Source: Bacillus sp. S3 (GTDB lineage Bacteria; Bacillota; Bacilli; Bacillales; Cytobacillaceae). Taken from it: a DNA stretch of 64,000 nucleotides. This document shows, piece by piece, positions 8,252-16,737 of the stretch (position 1 is the first letter of the stretch; every line of letters begins with the position of its first letter). Position numbers and translations under genes: made by a program. Where the stretch lies: NCBI RefSeq assembly GCF_005154805.1, contig NZ_CP039727.1, positions 2,911,501-2,975,500 of the forward strand, given 5' to 3'. The notes under the pieces were generated by a model, which saw nothing but the letters and a program-made list of their open reading frames with translations, was not told where the DNA came from and searched no databases.

Positions 8252-9151
8252 CTATTTTATTCTCAATTTATATTGATCCAATATCCATTGCGGCAGCTCC
8301 ATTCGAGCTGTCATAAGCGGATCAACAACCTGACATATCCTTAAGTCACCCACTAAGGATAATAGCATTCCTGCTTCATCAATCGGCAGTCCAAGGTGTT
8401 CAACAATAAACGTGTGCATATTAATGGTTGCTTGTTTAGCCGCTTCATCCAATGTCTTAGCAGATGCGATGGTGATTAGTTTCTCTTCACTAACAAGCAT
8501 TGGTAATGGATAAGTTTCGCCTCTTACCACATCAACTTTTATCGTTACTTCTCCTGGAATTTCCAAACCACAGATAACAATTTCTCCGTCCGCCATCACC
8601 GCATGTAAATCTCCCATTGACAGGAGCGCACCGGAAACATTGACTGGCAGATATAATGTTGAGCCTTTGACGATTTTCTTACAGTCCATATTCCCGCCGT
8701 GTTCTCCCGGAGTGCCAGTTGGAATTTCTGTGACTGCCGGTGCCGTCCCAATGACCCCAATCATCGGTTTAATGGGAATGTGAATGATCTCATTAAAAAT
8801 GGCTTTCCCCTCTTCGATTGGGATTACTTTTGTCGTTTCCCCAGTCACAATATCACCAAGAACACCAAGCTTCGGGGCCGTCGTCATAACCCCTTTGCTT
8901 TCAATATTAATTTCTAAGATCTCCACTTTTAATATATCCCCCGGCTCCGCCCCTTCAATATATAATGGGCCAGTAGCAGGATTAATTTGATCCCAGCCTA
9001 CTGAGCTAAACGGCTGATCTTCCTCCTGTATTTGATTACTGAAACAATCATATGTTTCAAAAACGACCATACTCCCAGGTTTTACTTTTTTAACCGCTGG
9101 ATTGTTGCGTGACATTTTCAGCACACATTGGTCTTTGTGAATAATTTCCAT
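8252..9151 (-). CDS. Acetamidase/formamidase family protein (FmdA/AmdA)
   Basis: A 299-residue metal-dependent amidohydrolase of the FmdA_AmdA family. Visible family segments are YIEGAEPGDILKVEILEI near residue 65, TGTPGEHGGNMD with the likely metal-binding His, and SMGDLHAVMADGE with a further Asp/His pair. Members hydrolyse small amides such as formamide or acetamide to ammonia and the acid. The start has GGAGTTGAGGTA upstream. It lies between a metallophosphoesterase and a DmpA-type peptidase on the same strand with gaps of 29-49 bases, so an amide-derived substrate for the operon is plausible. The exact substrate cannot be read from the sequence. Confidence 0.88.
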   Translation of the reverse strand: MEIIHKDQCVLKMSRNNPAVKKVKPGSMVVFETYDCFSNQIQEEDQPFSSVGWDQINPATGPLYIEGAEPGDILKVEILEINIESKGVMTTAPKLGVLGDIVTGETTKVIPIEEGKAIFNEIIHIPIKPMIGVIGTAPAVTEIPTGTPGEHGGNMDCKKIVKGSTLYLPVNVSGALLSMGDLHAVMADGEIVICGLEIPGEVTIKVDVVRGETYPLPMLVSEEKLITIASAKTLDEAAKQATINMHTFIVEHLGLPIDEAGMLLSLVGDLRICQVVDPLMTARMELPQWILDQYKLRIK

Positions 9152-9200
9152 TACCTCAACTCCGTTTTTAATAATGAAGTAGTTTCATATAAAGCATTGC

Positions 9201-10133
9201 TTACCCGGCTGTTAGTGAATATGACACTTTTCCATCCTTATTCACGTCCACTAAAGCGCCTCTAAGGAGGCCTTGATCATAATCTGTTCCCGCATTAATA
9301 CATATTGTCCTTCCTATAGTGGTCACTCCCCGGCTTTCATGAACATGCCCGTGTAAGGAGAGAAGGGGTTGATATTTTTCAATGGCTTCACGAACAGCTT
9401 TACTGCCAATTGGCGCTGTTGCTAAGGAATCCCCGTCGAGAACAGGCTTTAACTCATCATCATACAAAGTCCCTTGATCCAAATCGGTGTCGTAGGGAGG
9501 AATGTGAATGTTGAAGATACATTTATTCATATCCTGAACCTGATTGGCAGCGTTTTCAATTTTCTCCGCTAGTTCTTCCTCACTAAATTCACGCGGATAC
9601 TTAAATACACTTGGCTTCCCGCCGCCCACTGAGAGGATTTCAAATCCGTCTACCTCAATCACTCTTCCATCCCCATTTTGCACAAACTTTCCGTCATTGA
9701 GTATCTCATCAAGATAAAAGTCATCCACGCTGCCCGGAATCATGATACAAGGAATTCCTGCTGCTTTAAACCTTTCATCAGCCAAATCGACCCAATCCTT
9801 AACCACTTCTATTTGCTTTTCTTTAATAATTCGCTCCGCGTCGCTCTCTTTTAGTTGATTTAGCTCTTCTTCTGTCACTAAGAATGGATAGAATCCCGCA
9901 TCCCTTAAATTTCTTTCCAAGTCTGGCAGTTCATTTGCTCTCTTTACTTTCACCGTGGAGCCATAATATCGGCATGTATAAATGCCGGACTTTTCAACAA
10001 TCGGGACGACCATTTTCCCTGTAAAATCCCCGCCATAAATAACTAAATCCGCTTGATAAAACTTACCGGCATTGGTGAATTTTCGAAACGCGGTTTCTCC
10101 TCCGTGCAGATCGCCTGCATAAAAAATTTTCAA
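9201..10133 (-). CDS. Calcineurin-like metallophosphoesterase
   Basis: About 310 residues with the metal-binding blocks of the calcineurin superfamily in order: D-H in AGDLHGG, GGDFTG, N-H in NIHIPPYDTD and the C-terminal LHGHVHES. The usual GNHE/GNHD block is replaced by GSVDD near residue 150, an unusual form that loses the metal-ligand Asn-His pair at that place. A roughly 100-residue insertion follows the second block. The start is most likely TTG at 10133, five bases after GAGGTGG; GTG at 10142 overlaps that site. It is co-directional and tightly spaced with the permease upstream and amidase downstream. The substrate is unknown; it could remove phosphate from an operon intermediate. Confidence 0.8.
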   Translation of the reverse strand: MKIFYAGDLHGGETAFRKFTNAGKFYQADLVIYGGDFTGKMVVPIVEKSGIYTCRYYGSTVKVKRANELPDLERNLRDAGFYPFLVTEEELNQLKESDAERIIKEKQIEVVKDWVDLADERFKAAGIPCIMIPGSVDDFYLDEILNDGKFVQNGDGRVIEVDGFEILSVGGGKPSVFKYPREFSEEELAEKIENAANQVQDMNKCIFNIHIPPYDTDLDQGTLYDDELKPVLDGDSLATAPIGSKAVREAIEKYQPLLSLHGHVHESRGVTTIGRTICINAGTDYDQGLLRGALVDVNKDGKVSYSLTAG

Positions 10134-10170
10134 AGTCCCCACCTCATCCTATTAATTTTTGAAAAATTGA

Positions 10171-11772
10171 TTAGTCTGATGGAATCTCCTGGAATTGAAT
10201 ATCAATATCTATTCCTTTTTTAGCATGGTGACGTTTCATCACAAAATAGATGATGATCGGGATCAACATTAAACACAGGGAGACCACAATCATCGTAAAT
10301 GGTAAATCCCCTCTTAAGAATGGGATTAGGAGATAGTAACAAATCGAGACGCTAATCGCTAAGGTTAGCCAGCCTAAAATCGTGACTAAATGGATACCTA
10401 AAAATTTTGTCTTTACGATAGGTGGTGAGGAATTAAACAAAATTTTCTTTCTTGTTGAAAAAACAATACCGGCAATCCCAAGGAATATCCAAGCTAGGAA
10501 CCATGTAAAAATGGTGTAAGCAATATTTGCTGTCCAAGCAGGGACGAAAATATCCAGCATTAAGAAAAACCAGGCACCAATAATAACGGTTCTTAGCGCA
10601 TACGTAGGTGAATTTGTCTTTTTATTTAGTTCCATAAATTTACTAGGGATCAGACGGTCAAATGACCAGGCAACCATATTACGTGATGGCCCAAAGCCTA
10701 AACCAGCAGCTGATCCAAAGGTAGCAACAGCAAAACAGATGGCAATTAAGAACACAAACACAGGATTCTTTGTCATGATCCCAATCATTATGGTAATAAA
10801 TGGATCATAACCTTTAAATGGATAGGCTTCATGGCCAGAATTATATAAATAATACAGGCTATTGGACCAGATATCCCCGAAGTTAATATAGGACATCGCA
10901 TAAAAGATCGCCCATACTACCATTAAAATCGCCAATGATCCAAATAATGCCATTAACTGAGATTTTTGAACGTTTCGCACTTCTCCAGCCAGATTCGCTC
11001 CAAAGGTTGATCCAAGTGTATTTAGGATGATGTAGGTTGAACCTGCCATAACCGTTGCACCGAAGAGGAACTCCGTTGTATATCCATCAGCTTTAGCGAT
11101 TGGAATGACATCTCCATAGGCTAAACCTGTCAGCTGTGTAAAATTGGCTGCAAACGTTCCTTGCCCAGTGATTAAGTTTGCAATGATAAAGACAACAGCT
11201 CCAACAAGAGTAGCACCCAAAGTTAGGTACGCCAATCTTACCATCCACTTTGTTCCTTTATAATAGATAAAGTAGATAAACAACAGCAAGCCCGTGCCAA
11301 TAATCGCATGCATATAATTTCTATTGAAAAACTCTGCTAAATTCAGCCATGCTCCATCATTTCCATTAATTAATGCGATTGAATAGAAGAATTCGACTAC
11401 AGACCATTTAATGATCCAGTTTAAAAGAATTCCAGTCCATGAGATAGAGGTAAAAGTAATCATAAAGCTTGCCATCAGACCAAGCGAGGGATGGAGAATC
11501 CGGCTAATATAGATATATTCCCCGCCAGACCTAGGCATCGAGACTGATAATAACCAGTAAAGACCTGCAATAATGAACATCTGTGCCACAGCCAAAATGG
11601 CCCAGACCATATGGGCACCTGGATACAGAAACGGCGCCCACATGATATAAACGAGCGCAAACATCAGCCCTGGATTTGCAGCAGAGTAAATCATCGTGTC
11701 AATGGGACTAATTTGCCGAGCGATTCCACCGGTAGATTTCTGTTCAAACAAAGCGAGACCAGCTTTAGACAT
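10171..11772 (-). CDS. APC-superfamily amino acid/amine permease
   Basis: A 533-residue integral membrane protein with about 12 hydrophobic segments. The first begins around residue 25 with the APC-type stretch SPIDTMIYSAANPGLM. A conserved SMPRSGGEYIYISRIL follows the second helix, as in amino acid permeases. It is probably a proton- or sodium-coupled importer at the plasma membrane. The start lies behind AAGGAGAGAAGGGAG. Being directly downstream of the shell-protein gene and in the same operon as the kinase and aminotransferase-fold enzyme, it is the likely uptake system for the pathway substrate, perhaps an amino alcohol or amino amide. Substrate is inference from context. Confidence 0.87.
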   Translation of the reverse strand: MSKAGLALFEQKSTGGIARQISPIDTMIYSAANPGLMFALVYIMWAPFLYPGAHMVWAILAVAQMFIIAGLYWLLSVSMPRSGGEYIYISRILHPSLGLMASFMITFTSISWTGILLNWIIKWSVVEFFYSIALINGNDGAWLNLAEFFNRNYMHAIIGTGLLLFIYFIYYKGTKWMVRLAYLTLGATLVGAVVFIIANLITGQGTFAANFTQLTGLAYGDVIPIAKADGYTTEFLFGATVMAGSTYIILNTLGSTFGANLAGEVRNVQKSQLMALFGSLAILMVVWAIFYAMSYINFGDIWSNSLYYLYNSGHEAYPFKGYDPFITIMIGIMTKNPVFVFLIAICFAVATFGSAAGLGFGPSRNMVAWSFDRLIPSKFMELNKKTNSPTYALRTVIIGAWFFLMLDIFVPAWTANIAYTIFTWFLAWIFLGIAGIVFSTRKKILFNSSPPIVKTKFLGIHLVTILGWLTLAISVSICYYLLIPFLRGDLPFTMIVVSLCLMLIPIIIYFVMKRHHAKKGIDIDIQFQEIPSD

Positions 11773-11906
11773 TTTTTCTCCCTTCTCTCCTTAAAAGTTA
11801 GCAATCGAGTTGACAATCACAATGACTGTTTACGGCACCACTTTCATTCACCATCAGGGATTAGAACAATCATTCACCCCCTTATATGTTAAAAATATTA
11901 AGATTG

Positions 11907-12191
11907 TTATCCTTCAAATTTTGGCAAAATCATTTGCAGTTCATTATGTGGACGAGGGATGACATGGATAGATAGAATCTCTCCCACACGCTGAGCCGCT
12001 TCACTTCCTGCCTCCGTCGCTGCTTTAACTGCGCCCACGTCCCCCGTTACAAGGACGGTCACAATCCCACCGCCAACATGAATCTTACCTATTAGATTGA
12101 CATTTGCCGCCTTTACCATCGCATCCGCTGCTTCAAGGGATGCCACTAATCCTCTTGTCTCGATCATGCCAAGTGCGCCATTAATAGCCAT
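11907..12191 (-). CDS. BMC-H bacterial microcompartment shell protein (hexameric, EutM/PduA-like)
   Basis: A single-BMC-domain protein of 94 residues, the size of canonical hexamer-forming shell proteins. It opens with the hallmark [20 protein letters not shown] and has the pore-loop region [20 protein letters not shown]; it ends HVIPRPH as in PduA/EutM-type tiles. Such hexamers form the facets of a polyhedral protein shell that encloses aldehyde-producing enzymes. The glycine-rich VGGGI segment lies where the central pore forms in this family. It is the only shell gene in the window: no BMC-P pentamer or BMC-T trimer is present nearby. It is flanked by a possible cargo/scaffold protein gene upstream and a permease downstream. 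Confidence 0.96.
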   Translation of the reverse strand: MAINGALGMIETRGLVASLEAADAMVKAANVNLIGKIHVGGGIVTVLVTGDVGAVKAATEAGSEAAQRVGEILSIHVIPRPHNELQMILPKFEG

Positions 12192-12246
12192 GCTTCATTC
12201 CTCCTACTTTTCTTAAAAATCCATTTGTCCCGTTCCTATTCCCCCC

Positions 12247-12573
12247 TCACTCGTGATACGAGGAAAATTTCACCCGACTATGTTCCCGTTCTTTTGGGCT
12301 CATGGAAACTGAGAGGTTTTTCCAAGTTTTCAATTCTTCCATCGTTAGCGGAACTATGTGCGAAGGGATTTCATCCACTTTTTTTGAAAATCCCACTGTG
12401 GAGGTAATATTGTTCCATTGTTTTATCTCCTCGTTCGTAAGGGGGGGATATTCTACCCTTTCATCCACTTCGAAAGATTGTTCACTCCAACCATTTTGAA
12501 CAAAACCTTTCGATTCTTCCTCCAGCCGCGAAAGTACTAATCTCGTAATTTTTTCAACTAACTCCGCGTCCAT
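12247..12573 (-). CDS. Small microcompartment-associated protein with encapsulation-peptide-like N-terminus
   Basis: A 108-residue protein I cannot assign to a named family. Residues 1-19 (MDAELVEKITRLVLSRLEE) form an amphipathic helix with the pattern of encapsulation peptides that dock cargo to the inner face of BMC shells. A linker follows, then two copies of a short motif: PPLTNEEIKQWNNI near residue 44 and VPLTMEELKTWKNL near residue 75, that is, PLT-x-EE-(I/L)-K-x-W-(N/K)-N. The C-terminus is basic and polar. It has a good AAGGTGGTG site and lies 55 bases upstream of the shell gene. A scaffold or recruiting role is inference. Confidence 0.82.
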   Translation of the reverse strand: MDAELVEKITRLVLSRLEEESKGFVQNGWSEQSFEVDERVEYPPLTNEEIKQWNNITSTVGFSKKVDEIPSHIVPLTMEELKTWKNLSVSMSPKEREHSRVKFSSYHE

Positions 12574-12614
12574 TCCTACACCACCTTAAAAAGCACTATC
12601 GTTATGATCATTTC

Positions 12615-13628
12615 CTATATCTTCCCGTCCTGCAGGAATCTCTTTGCCAATTCATCAGTAGACTCTGTAAATCCGCTTCCTAATTCCCTCGTAGTCTCAT
12701 TATCACGACTCCCTACCCAAGCAATCAGCTGAAGTCTTCTCATCAGAATAAAGGTAGGGATTTCAGCCTCTTCTTCTTCTGAAAGGGGGCGAATCCCACG
12801 ATAACCTTTCAACCATGAGGCAATTAGGGAAGGTACATATGGTAAATGCTCGATAAAGCTTAAAGAGGTAGCCAGGTCATAGAGATACCAGCCAAATCCA
12901 CAATCATCAAAGTCAATCACCTTAATTTGTTCGCACTCAACCAATAAATTAGCAAGCCGTAAATCGGAATGAATCAAGCCATATCGATCAGGTCCTTTTC
13001 CAAATTGGTTCAGTCTTTGTCTAATTTTTTCTGAAACATCCGTAAACAATTCTGTTCGCTCCGCTGTCATCCCGAGGCCATCTTGCCATCTGCCCCACTT
13101 TGGATTGGAGCCTAGAATGGTATCGTAATCCCAGGTGAGCCTGCGGATTTTCCGAAGATTTTCCCGGTGATCGATACTATGTCCATGCAATTGCGCGGTA
13201 ATTTCGCCAAGCTTCCTAAATTGACTGATAAGTTCACTCTCGTTTTCTTCATTGGGGGCCTGACCGTCTAAAAATGTGAAAAGGGTGCAGTAATAAAGAT
13301 CATTTTGATAGTCAACTACTTGTATATATTCATTATTTCCTCCTAAAATAGGCAGGGAAACCTGAATAGATGAATGTTCATCAATTGACATCAACCATTC
13401 AAGCTCACTCTCTACTTCCTTTTTTGTATGATATCCTGGGCGCCCAACACGTAATATATATTTATTACCTGCAGCTGAATCATGAACGAGATACGTAGCA
13501 TTTTCTGAATAATTTAATAGTTGAATCGTAGATTGCGATAAAAATGGGTAACAGGGAAGGGCGGAATTCGCAATTTCATTAAATTTATTTAATGATTCAT
13601 GTAATGGATCAACTGAGGAGCTGCTCAT
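12615..13628 (-). CDS. APH-fold small-molecule kinase, probable amino-alcohol kinase
   Basis: A 337-residue aminoglycoside-phosphotransferase/choline-kinase fold protein. The N-lobe has the nucleotide-binding strands around YILRVGRPG. The catalytic loop reads LIHSDLRLANLL (catalytic Asp, then Asn) and the metal-binding segment VIDFDDCGFGWYLYDLA. In actinobacterial aminoacetone microcompartments an APH-type kinase phosphorylates (S)-1-amino-2-propanol, and the phosphate is the leaving group for a neighbouring PLP lyase; the same pairing is present here. Ethanolamine is an alternative substrate. ATG at 13628 has AAGGGAG at 8 bases; the ATG at 13634 is too close. Confidence 0.85.
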   Translation of the reverse strand: MSSSSVDPLHESLNKFNEIANSALPCYPFLSQSTIQLLNYSENATYLVHDSAAGNKYILRVGRPGYHTKKEVESELEWLMSIDEHSSIQVSLPILGGNNEYIQVVDYQNDLYYCTLFTFLDGQAPNEENESELISQFRKLGEITAQLHGHSIDHRENLRKIRRLTWDYDTILGSNPKWGRWQDGLGMTAERTELFTDVSEKIRQRLNQFGKGPDRYGLIHSDLRLANLLVECEQIKVIDFDDCGFGWYLYDLATSLSFIEHLPYVPSLIASWLKGYRGIRPLSEEEEAEIPTFILMRRLQLIAWVGSRDNETTRELGSGFTESTDELAKRFLQDGKI

Positions 13629-13650
13629 TTTCATTTCTCCCTTCTAATGG

Positions 13651-14913
13651 TCAGCTATAACTATAAGCCATTTTTGCTGCCTGTTTTATACTAAGTTCGC
13701 ATTTTGAAAGTAACTCATCACAATAGTCTTGATCGCAAAGTAAACCAGGTTTAAATTGAAGAACTCGATTATCAAGCATGGAATAAATGGCCCAAACTCC
13801 ATTTTTAAACAGCTGCTGCATGACAAAGATGGCGCCTTGTGGATGGCTGAACTCCAGCCCCATCACAACACCTAATTGGCGAATCCCCGTAAAAAAGTCT
13901 GGATTTTGGTTCTTAATCGTCTCAAGTCCTGTCCGTAAATAACGGGCTACAAAATCTACGTTTTGCTGTACTTCCCTCCGTCTGGAGATTTCCAACACCT
14001 TCATCGCCACAATACAGCCTAATTCCGAACCGCCGAATGTGGAGATGTGGGCAAACCCATCTTCATTCATCCAATTGCCAGCCTTTTTACTCACAACGGT
14101 AGCTGCAATCGGATAGATTCCACCACTGAAGCCTTTGGAGGTAACTAAAATATCTGGTTCGATTCCATAATGTTCAACGCCCCAAAGTTTTCCGGTCCGC
14201 ATTAAACCCGTTTGCACCTCATCAGCGATATATAATGATCCAAACCGTTCACACAATCGTTTAACAGAAGATAGATATCCTTTTTCCGGAAGCGGGAATC
14301 CATAGGTTGCCGGAATGGTTTCGATAATGACACAGGCAACATCTTCATTTATTAGCGCTCTCTCCATCGCATGTAAATCATTAAATGGTACATGAATAAA
14401 TTCTGCCGGATCCCCTTCACTTAAGAAAGGGCGTGAATATCGTTCATTCCCTAATGAGACAGCGAGTCCGGTATGACCATGATACCCATTGATGATGGAG
14501 ACGATTTTTTTTCTTTTCGTAGCATATCTTGCACATTTTAAGGCGACATCGATGGCTTCACTTCCACCTGCAGATAAGATCGAATAGTGTAGTCCGTCAG
14601 GTGTGCATTGTGACAGTTGTTCTGCAAGCTGGGCACGTGTCATCGCCGGAAAATGGTGATTTCCGATATCGAATTCATTTAAGGCTTCCTTTAATGCAGC
14701 AATAATTTCAGGATTACGATGTCCCAGATTATAGGTCCCACCATTTAAATGGACATCCATTAATTTTTTTCCATTCATATCGTAAAAGTAATACCCTTCT
14801 CGTTTCCCCATAACCAAGTCAATACCATCTTTTTGCCATTGACTGGTTTTCCCAGGATTCCACCATTGAATCGATTGATCAATGACTGTTTTTTTACTTG
14901 CAAATTCAACCAT
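13651..14913 (-). CDS. Class III aminotransferase-fold PLP enzyme, probable amino-alcohol-phosphate phospho-lyase
   Basis: A 420-residue fold-type I PLP enzyme of aminotransferase class III. Visible are the cofactor-binding SAGGSEAIDVALKCAR, the Asp of YIADEVQTGLMRTG and the Schiff-base Lys in VTSKGFSGGIYP (about residue 264). Class III enzymes next to amino-alcohol kinases act as phospho-lyases that release phosphate and ammonia and yield an aldehyde, as for ethanolamine phosphate or 1-amino-2-propanol phosphate. The adjacent kinase gene, 22 bases downstream, makes that reading likelier than transamination. An ordinary transaminase cannot be excluded from sequence. Confidence 0.86.
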   Translation of the reverse strand: MVEFASKKTVIDQSIQWWNPGKTSQWQKDGIDLVMGKREGYYFYDMNGKKLMDVHLNGGTYNLGHRNPEIIAALKEALNEFDIGNHHFPAMTRAQLAEQLSQCTPDGLHYSILSAGGSEAIDVALKCARYATKRKKIVSIINGYHGHTGLAVSLGNERYSRPFLSEGDPAEFIHVPFNDLHAMERALINEDVACVIIETIPATYGFPLPEKGYLSSVKRLCERFGSLYIADEVQTGLMRTGKLWGVEHYGIEPDILVTSKGFSGGIYPIAATVVSKKAGNWMNEDGFAHISTFGGSELGCIVAMKVLEISRRREVQQNVDFVARYLRTGLETIKNQNPDFFTGIRQLGVVMGLEFSHPQGAIFVMQQLFKNGVWAIYSMLDNRVLQFKPGLLCDQDYCDELLSKCELSIKQAAKMAYSYS

Positions 14914-14980
14914 ACACTTCTATCCTCATTTCTCTTAAAATATTATGCCATGATTGTTTAAATCACAATTGTTATTTCGG

Positions 14981-15760
14981 CTAATTCATTTCATCTGCAA
15001 CAATTAATTCAATTCCTCTTTCACTTACAAGTTTCCTCCATTCAATCGAGGAGCTAGAATCGGTGATTATCTTAGATGCATCTGTCAAGGCGCACATATT
15101 GGCGAAGGTAGTTTTCCCGAACTTCGTATGATCCGCCAATATGATTACTTCTTCCGCACGTTCCATCATTTTTCGTGAGATGCTTGAGCCGCTGATATCG
15201 TAATCAGTAATTCCATTAACGGTAGAAATTCCCCCCGCACAAATAAAGGCTTTATTTGCCTGGAGCAGCTCTAGCATTCTCTCAGAAAGAGGACCACTTG
15301 TATATTTTTGGTTTCTTTCAATTTCACCACCAATAAAAATAACACGGCCTTTAAATACATCCATCGCACCGAGCATGATCGGCACAGAATGAGTAATCAA
15401 GGTAATATCTTTTTTGTCCACTAAGTATGGAATCATGTCTAATGGCGTAGTCCCATTTCCAATCATAATGATGTCGCCATCCTCAATAAGACTGGCAGCC
15501 GCCCTGCAAATAGCATGTTTTTCAATATTATTAATCATTGTTTTTTCATCAAAAGGTAATTCCCAGCTATGGATTTTTGTTTTGACTGCCCCTCCATAAA
15601 CCTTTTTCAGAAATCCTTCCTTTTCAAGCCGGTCTAGGTCGCGGCGAATGGTTTCATCTGAAACTTGGAGTATATGAGCCAACATCCTTACTTGCACTTT
15701 CTCTTCTTTTTCTAAAGATTCCATAATAGTTGTTTTGCGTTCTTCAAAGGATAAAGACAT
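14981..15760 (-). CDS. DeoR-family transcriptional regulator
   Basis: A 259-residue DeoR/GlpR-type repressor. The N-terminal winged helix-turn-helix reads VRMLAHILQVSDETIRRDLDRLEKEG and is followed by the family segment KVYGGAV. The C-terminal sugar-phosphate-sensor-like domain has IMIGNGTTPLDMIPYL and VIILADHTKFGKTTF. Members usually respond to phosphorylated metabolites, so a phosphorylated amino alcohol made by the neighbouring kinase is a reasonable inducer candidate. ATG at 15760 has AGGTGAT at the right distance; GTG at 15772 does not. It sits between the SDR gene and the PLP-enzyme gene in the same transcript direction. Confidence 0.9.
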   Translation of the reverse strand: MSLSFEERKTTIMESLEKEEKVQVRMLAHILQVSDETIRRDLDRLEKEGFLKKVYGGAVKTKIHSWELPFDEKTMINNIEKHAICRAAASLIEDGDIIMIGNGTTPLDMIPYLVDKKDITLITHSVPIMLGAMDVFKGRVIFIGGEIERNQKYTSGPLSERMLELLQANKAFICAGGISTVNGITDYDISGSSISRKMMERAEEVIILADHTKFGKTTFANMCALTDASKIITDSSSSIEWRKLVSERGIELIVADEMN

Positions 15761-15808
15761 ATATGTTATCACCTGCTTTGTAAAAAATGGGAATCTTTTT
15801 TTGGCATA

Positions 15809-16567
15809 TTAATTTTCAGGCAAAATTTGTCCACCATCAACAATAATGGTCTGACCTGTGATAAAGCCGGCTTCCTTTGAGGCCAAGAAAAGTGCTGCAT
15901 AGCCAATATCCTCCACAGTGCCTAACTTTTTCATCGGAATAGCAGATGCCATTTCCTGCAAATAATCCTCCCCTAATCCTTCTAACCCTTCTGTCAGCAC
16001 ATTTCCCGGCAGCACAGCATTTACCGTAATCTGATTACCTGCCAACTCCAATGATGCTGTCCGCATAAAACCTAATTGAGCCGCTTTACTTGCAGCATAA
16101 TGAGACCAGCCAGGGTAACCTGTGACAGGTCCTGTAATCGAAGAGGTAATCACTATCCGTCCAAATTCAGCGAGCTTTAAGTAAGGGATACACGCCTGTA
16201 CCGCATGAAAAGTGCCTTTCGCATTCGTGTTCATGACTGTATCCCACTGTTCATTTGTCATATCCTCCAGGTTTGCCGAAGGGAAGATTCCTGCATTGGC
16301 ACATAAAACGTCAATGCTTCCAAACTTTTCATAGACTTCTTTTGCTACCGCTTTCATTGATTCACGATCTTGAACATCCGCTGAAAATGCAGCTACTTTT
16401 CCTTTTTCACTTTTCAATTCAGCAGCACAGTCCTCGGCAGCAGCTAGATTCCGTGCTACCAATGCTACATTTGCACCATGATTCGCAAATACACGGGCAA
16501 TTCCTTTTCCTATCCCTTTACTGCCTCCTGTCACGATAACGGTCTTACTATTTAATGAACTAAACAT
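15809..16567 (-). CDS. Short-chain dehydrogenase, probable 1-amino-2-propanol/aminoacetone oxidoreductase
   Basis: A classical SDR of 252 residues. It has the NAD(P) motif TGGSKGIGKG, the NAG segment CANAGIFPS and the Ser-Tyr-Lys triad in TSSITGPVTGYPGWSHYAASKAAQ. The ending ITGQTIIVDGGQILPEN is typical of FabG-like enzymes. From memory, the long insert SITGPVTGYPGWSHY strongly resembles SDRs of actinobacterial aminoacetone microcompartments (1-amino-2-propanol dehydrogenases). It is the first gene of the cluster, behind GAGGAG, and would interconvert aminoacetone and 1-amino-2-propanol before phosphorylation. The specific substrate is inferred from context and resemblance. Confidence 0.83.
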   Translation of the reverse strand: MFSSLNSKTVIVTGGSKGIGKGIARVFANHGANVALVARNLAAAEDCAAELKSEKGKVAAFSADVQDRESMKAVAKEVYEKFGSIDVLCANAGIFPSANLEDMTNEQWDTVMNTNAKGTFHAVQACIPYLKLAEFGRIVITSSITGPVTGYPGWSHYAASKAAQLGFMRTASLELAGNQITVNAVLPGNVLTEGLEGLGEDYLQEMASAIPMKKLGTVEDIGYAALFLASKEAGFITGQTIIVDGGQILPEN

Positions 16568-16737
16568 TGTAACAGCTCCTCACCAATTTAATTGGGCTTA
16601 TTTAAAAAACAACAGAATACAAACACAATTTTGATTGAAGTTGTGGGATGTGGTGTGAAATCTTGTGAATTTCAATTGATAGTTATGTGTATGTTTATTT
16701 AGTACTGAATATTCAGTGTGATTTTCTGTAAACAAAA

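Noticed and set aside
7097..16567. Ethanolamine utilisation (eut) or propanediol utilisation (pdu) operon
   Set aside because: No ammonia-lyase or diol dehydratase large subunit and no B12-linked genes are present; the kinase plus class III PLP enzyme points to a different chemistry.
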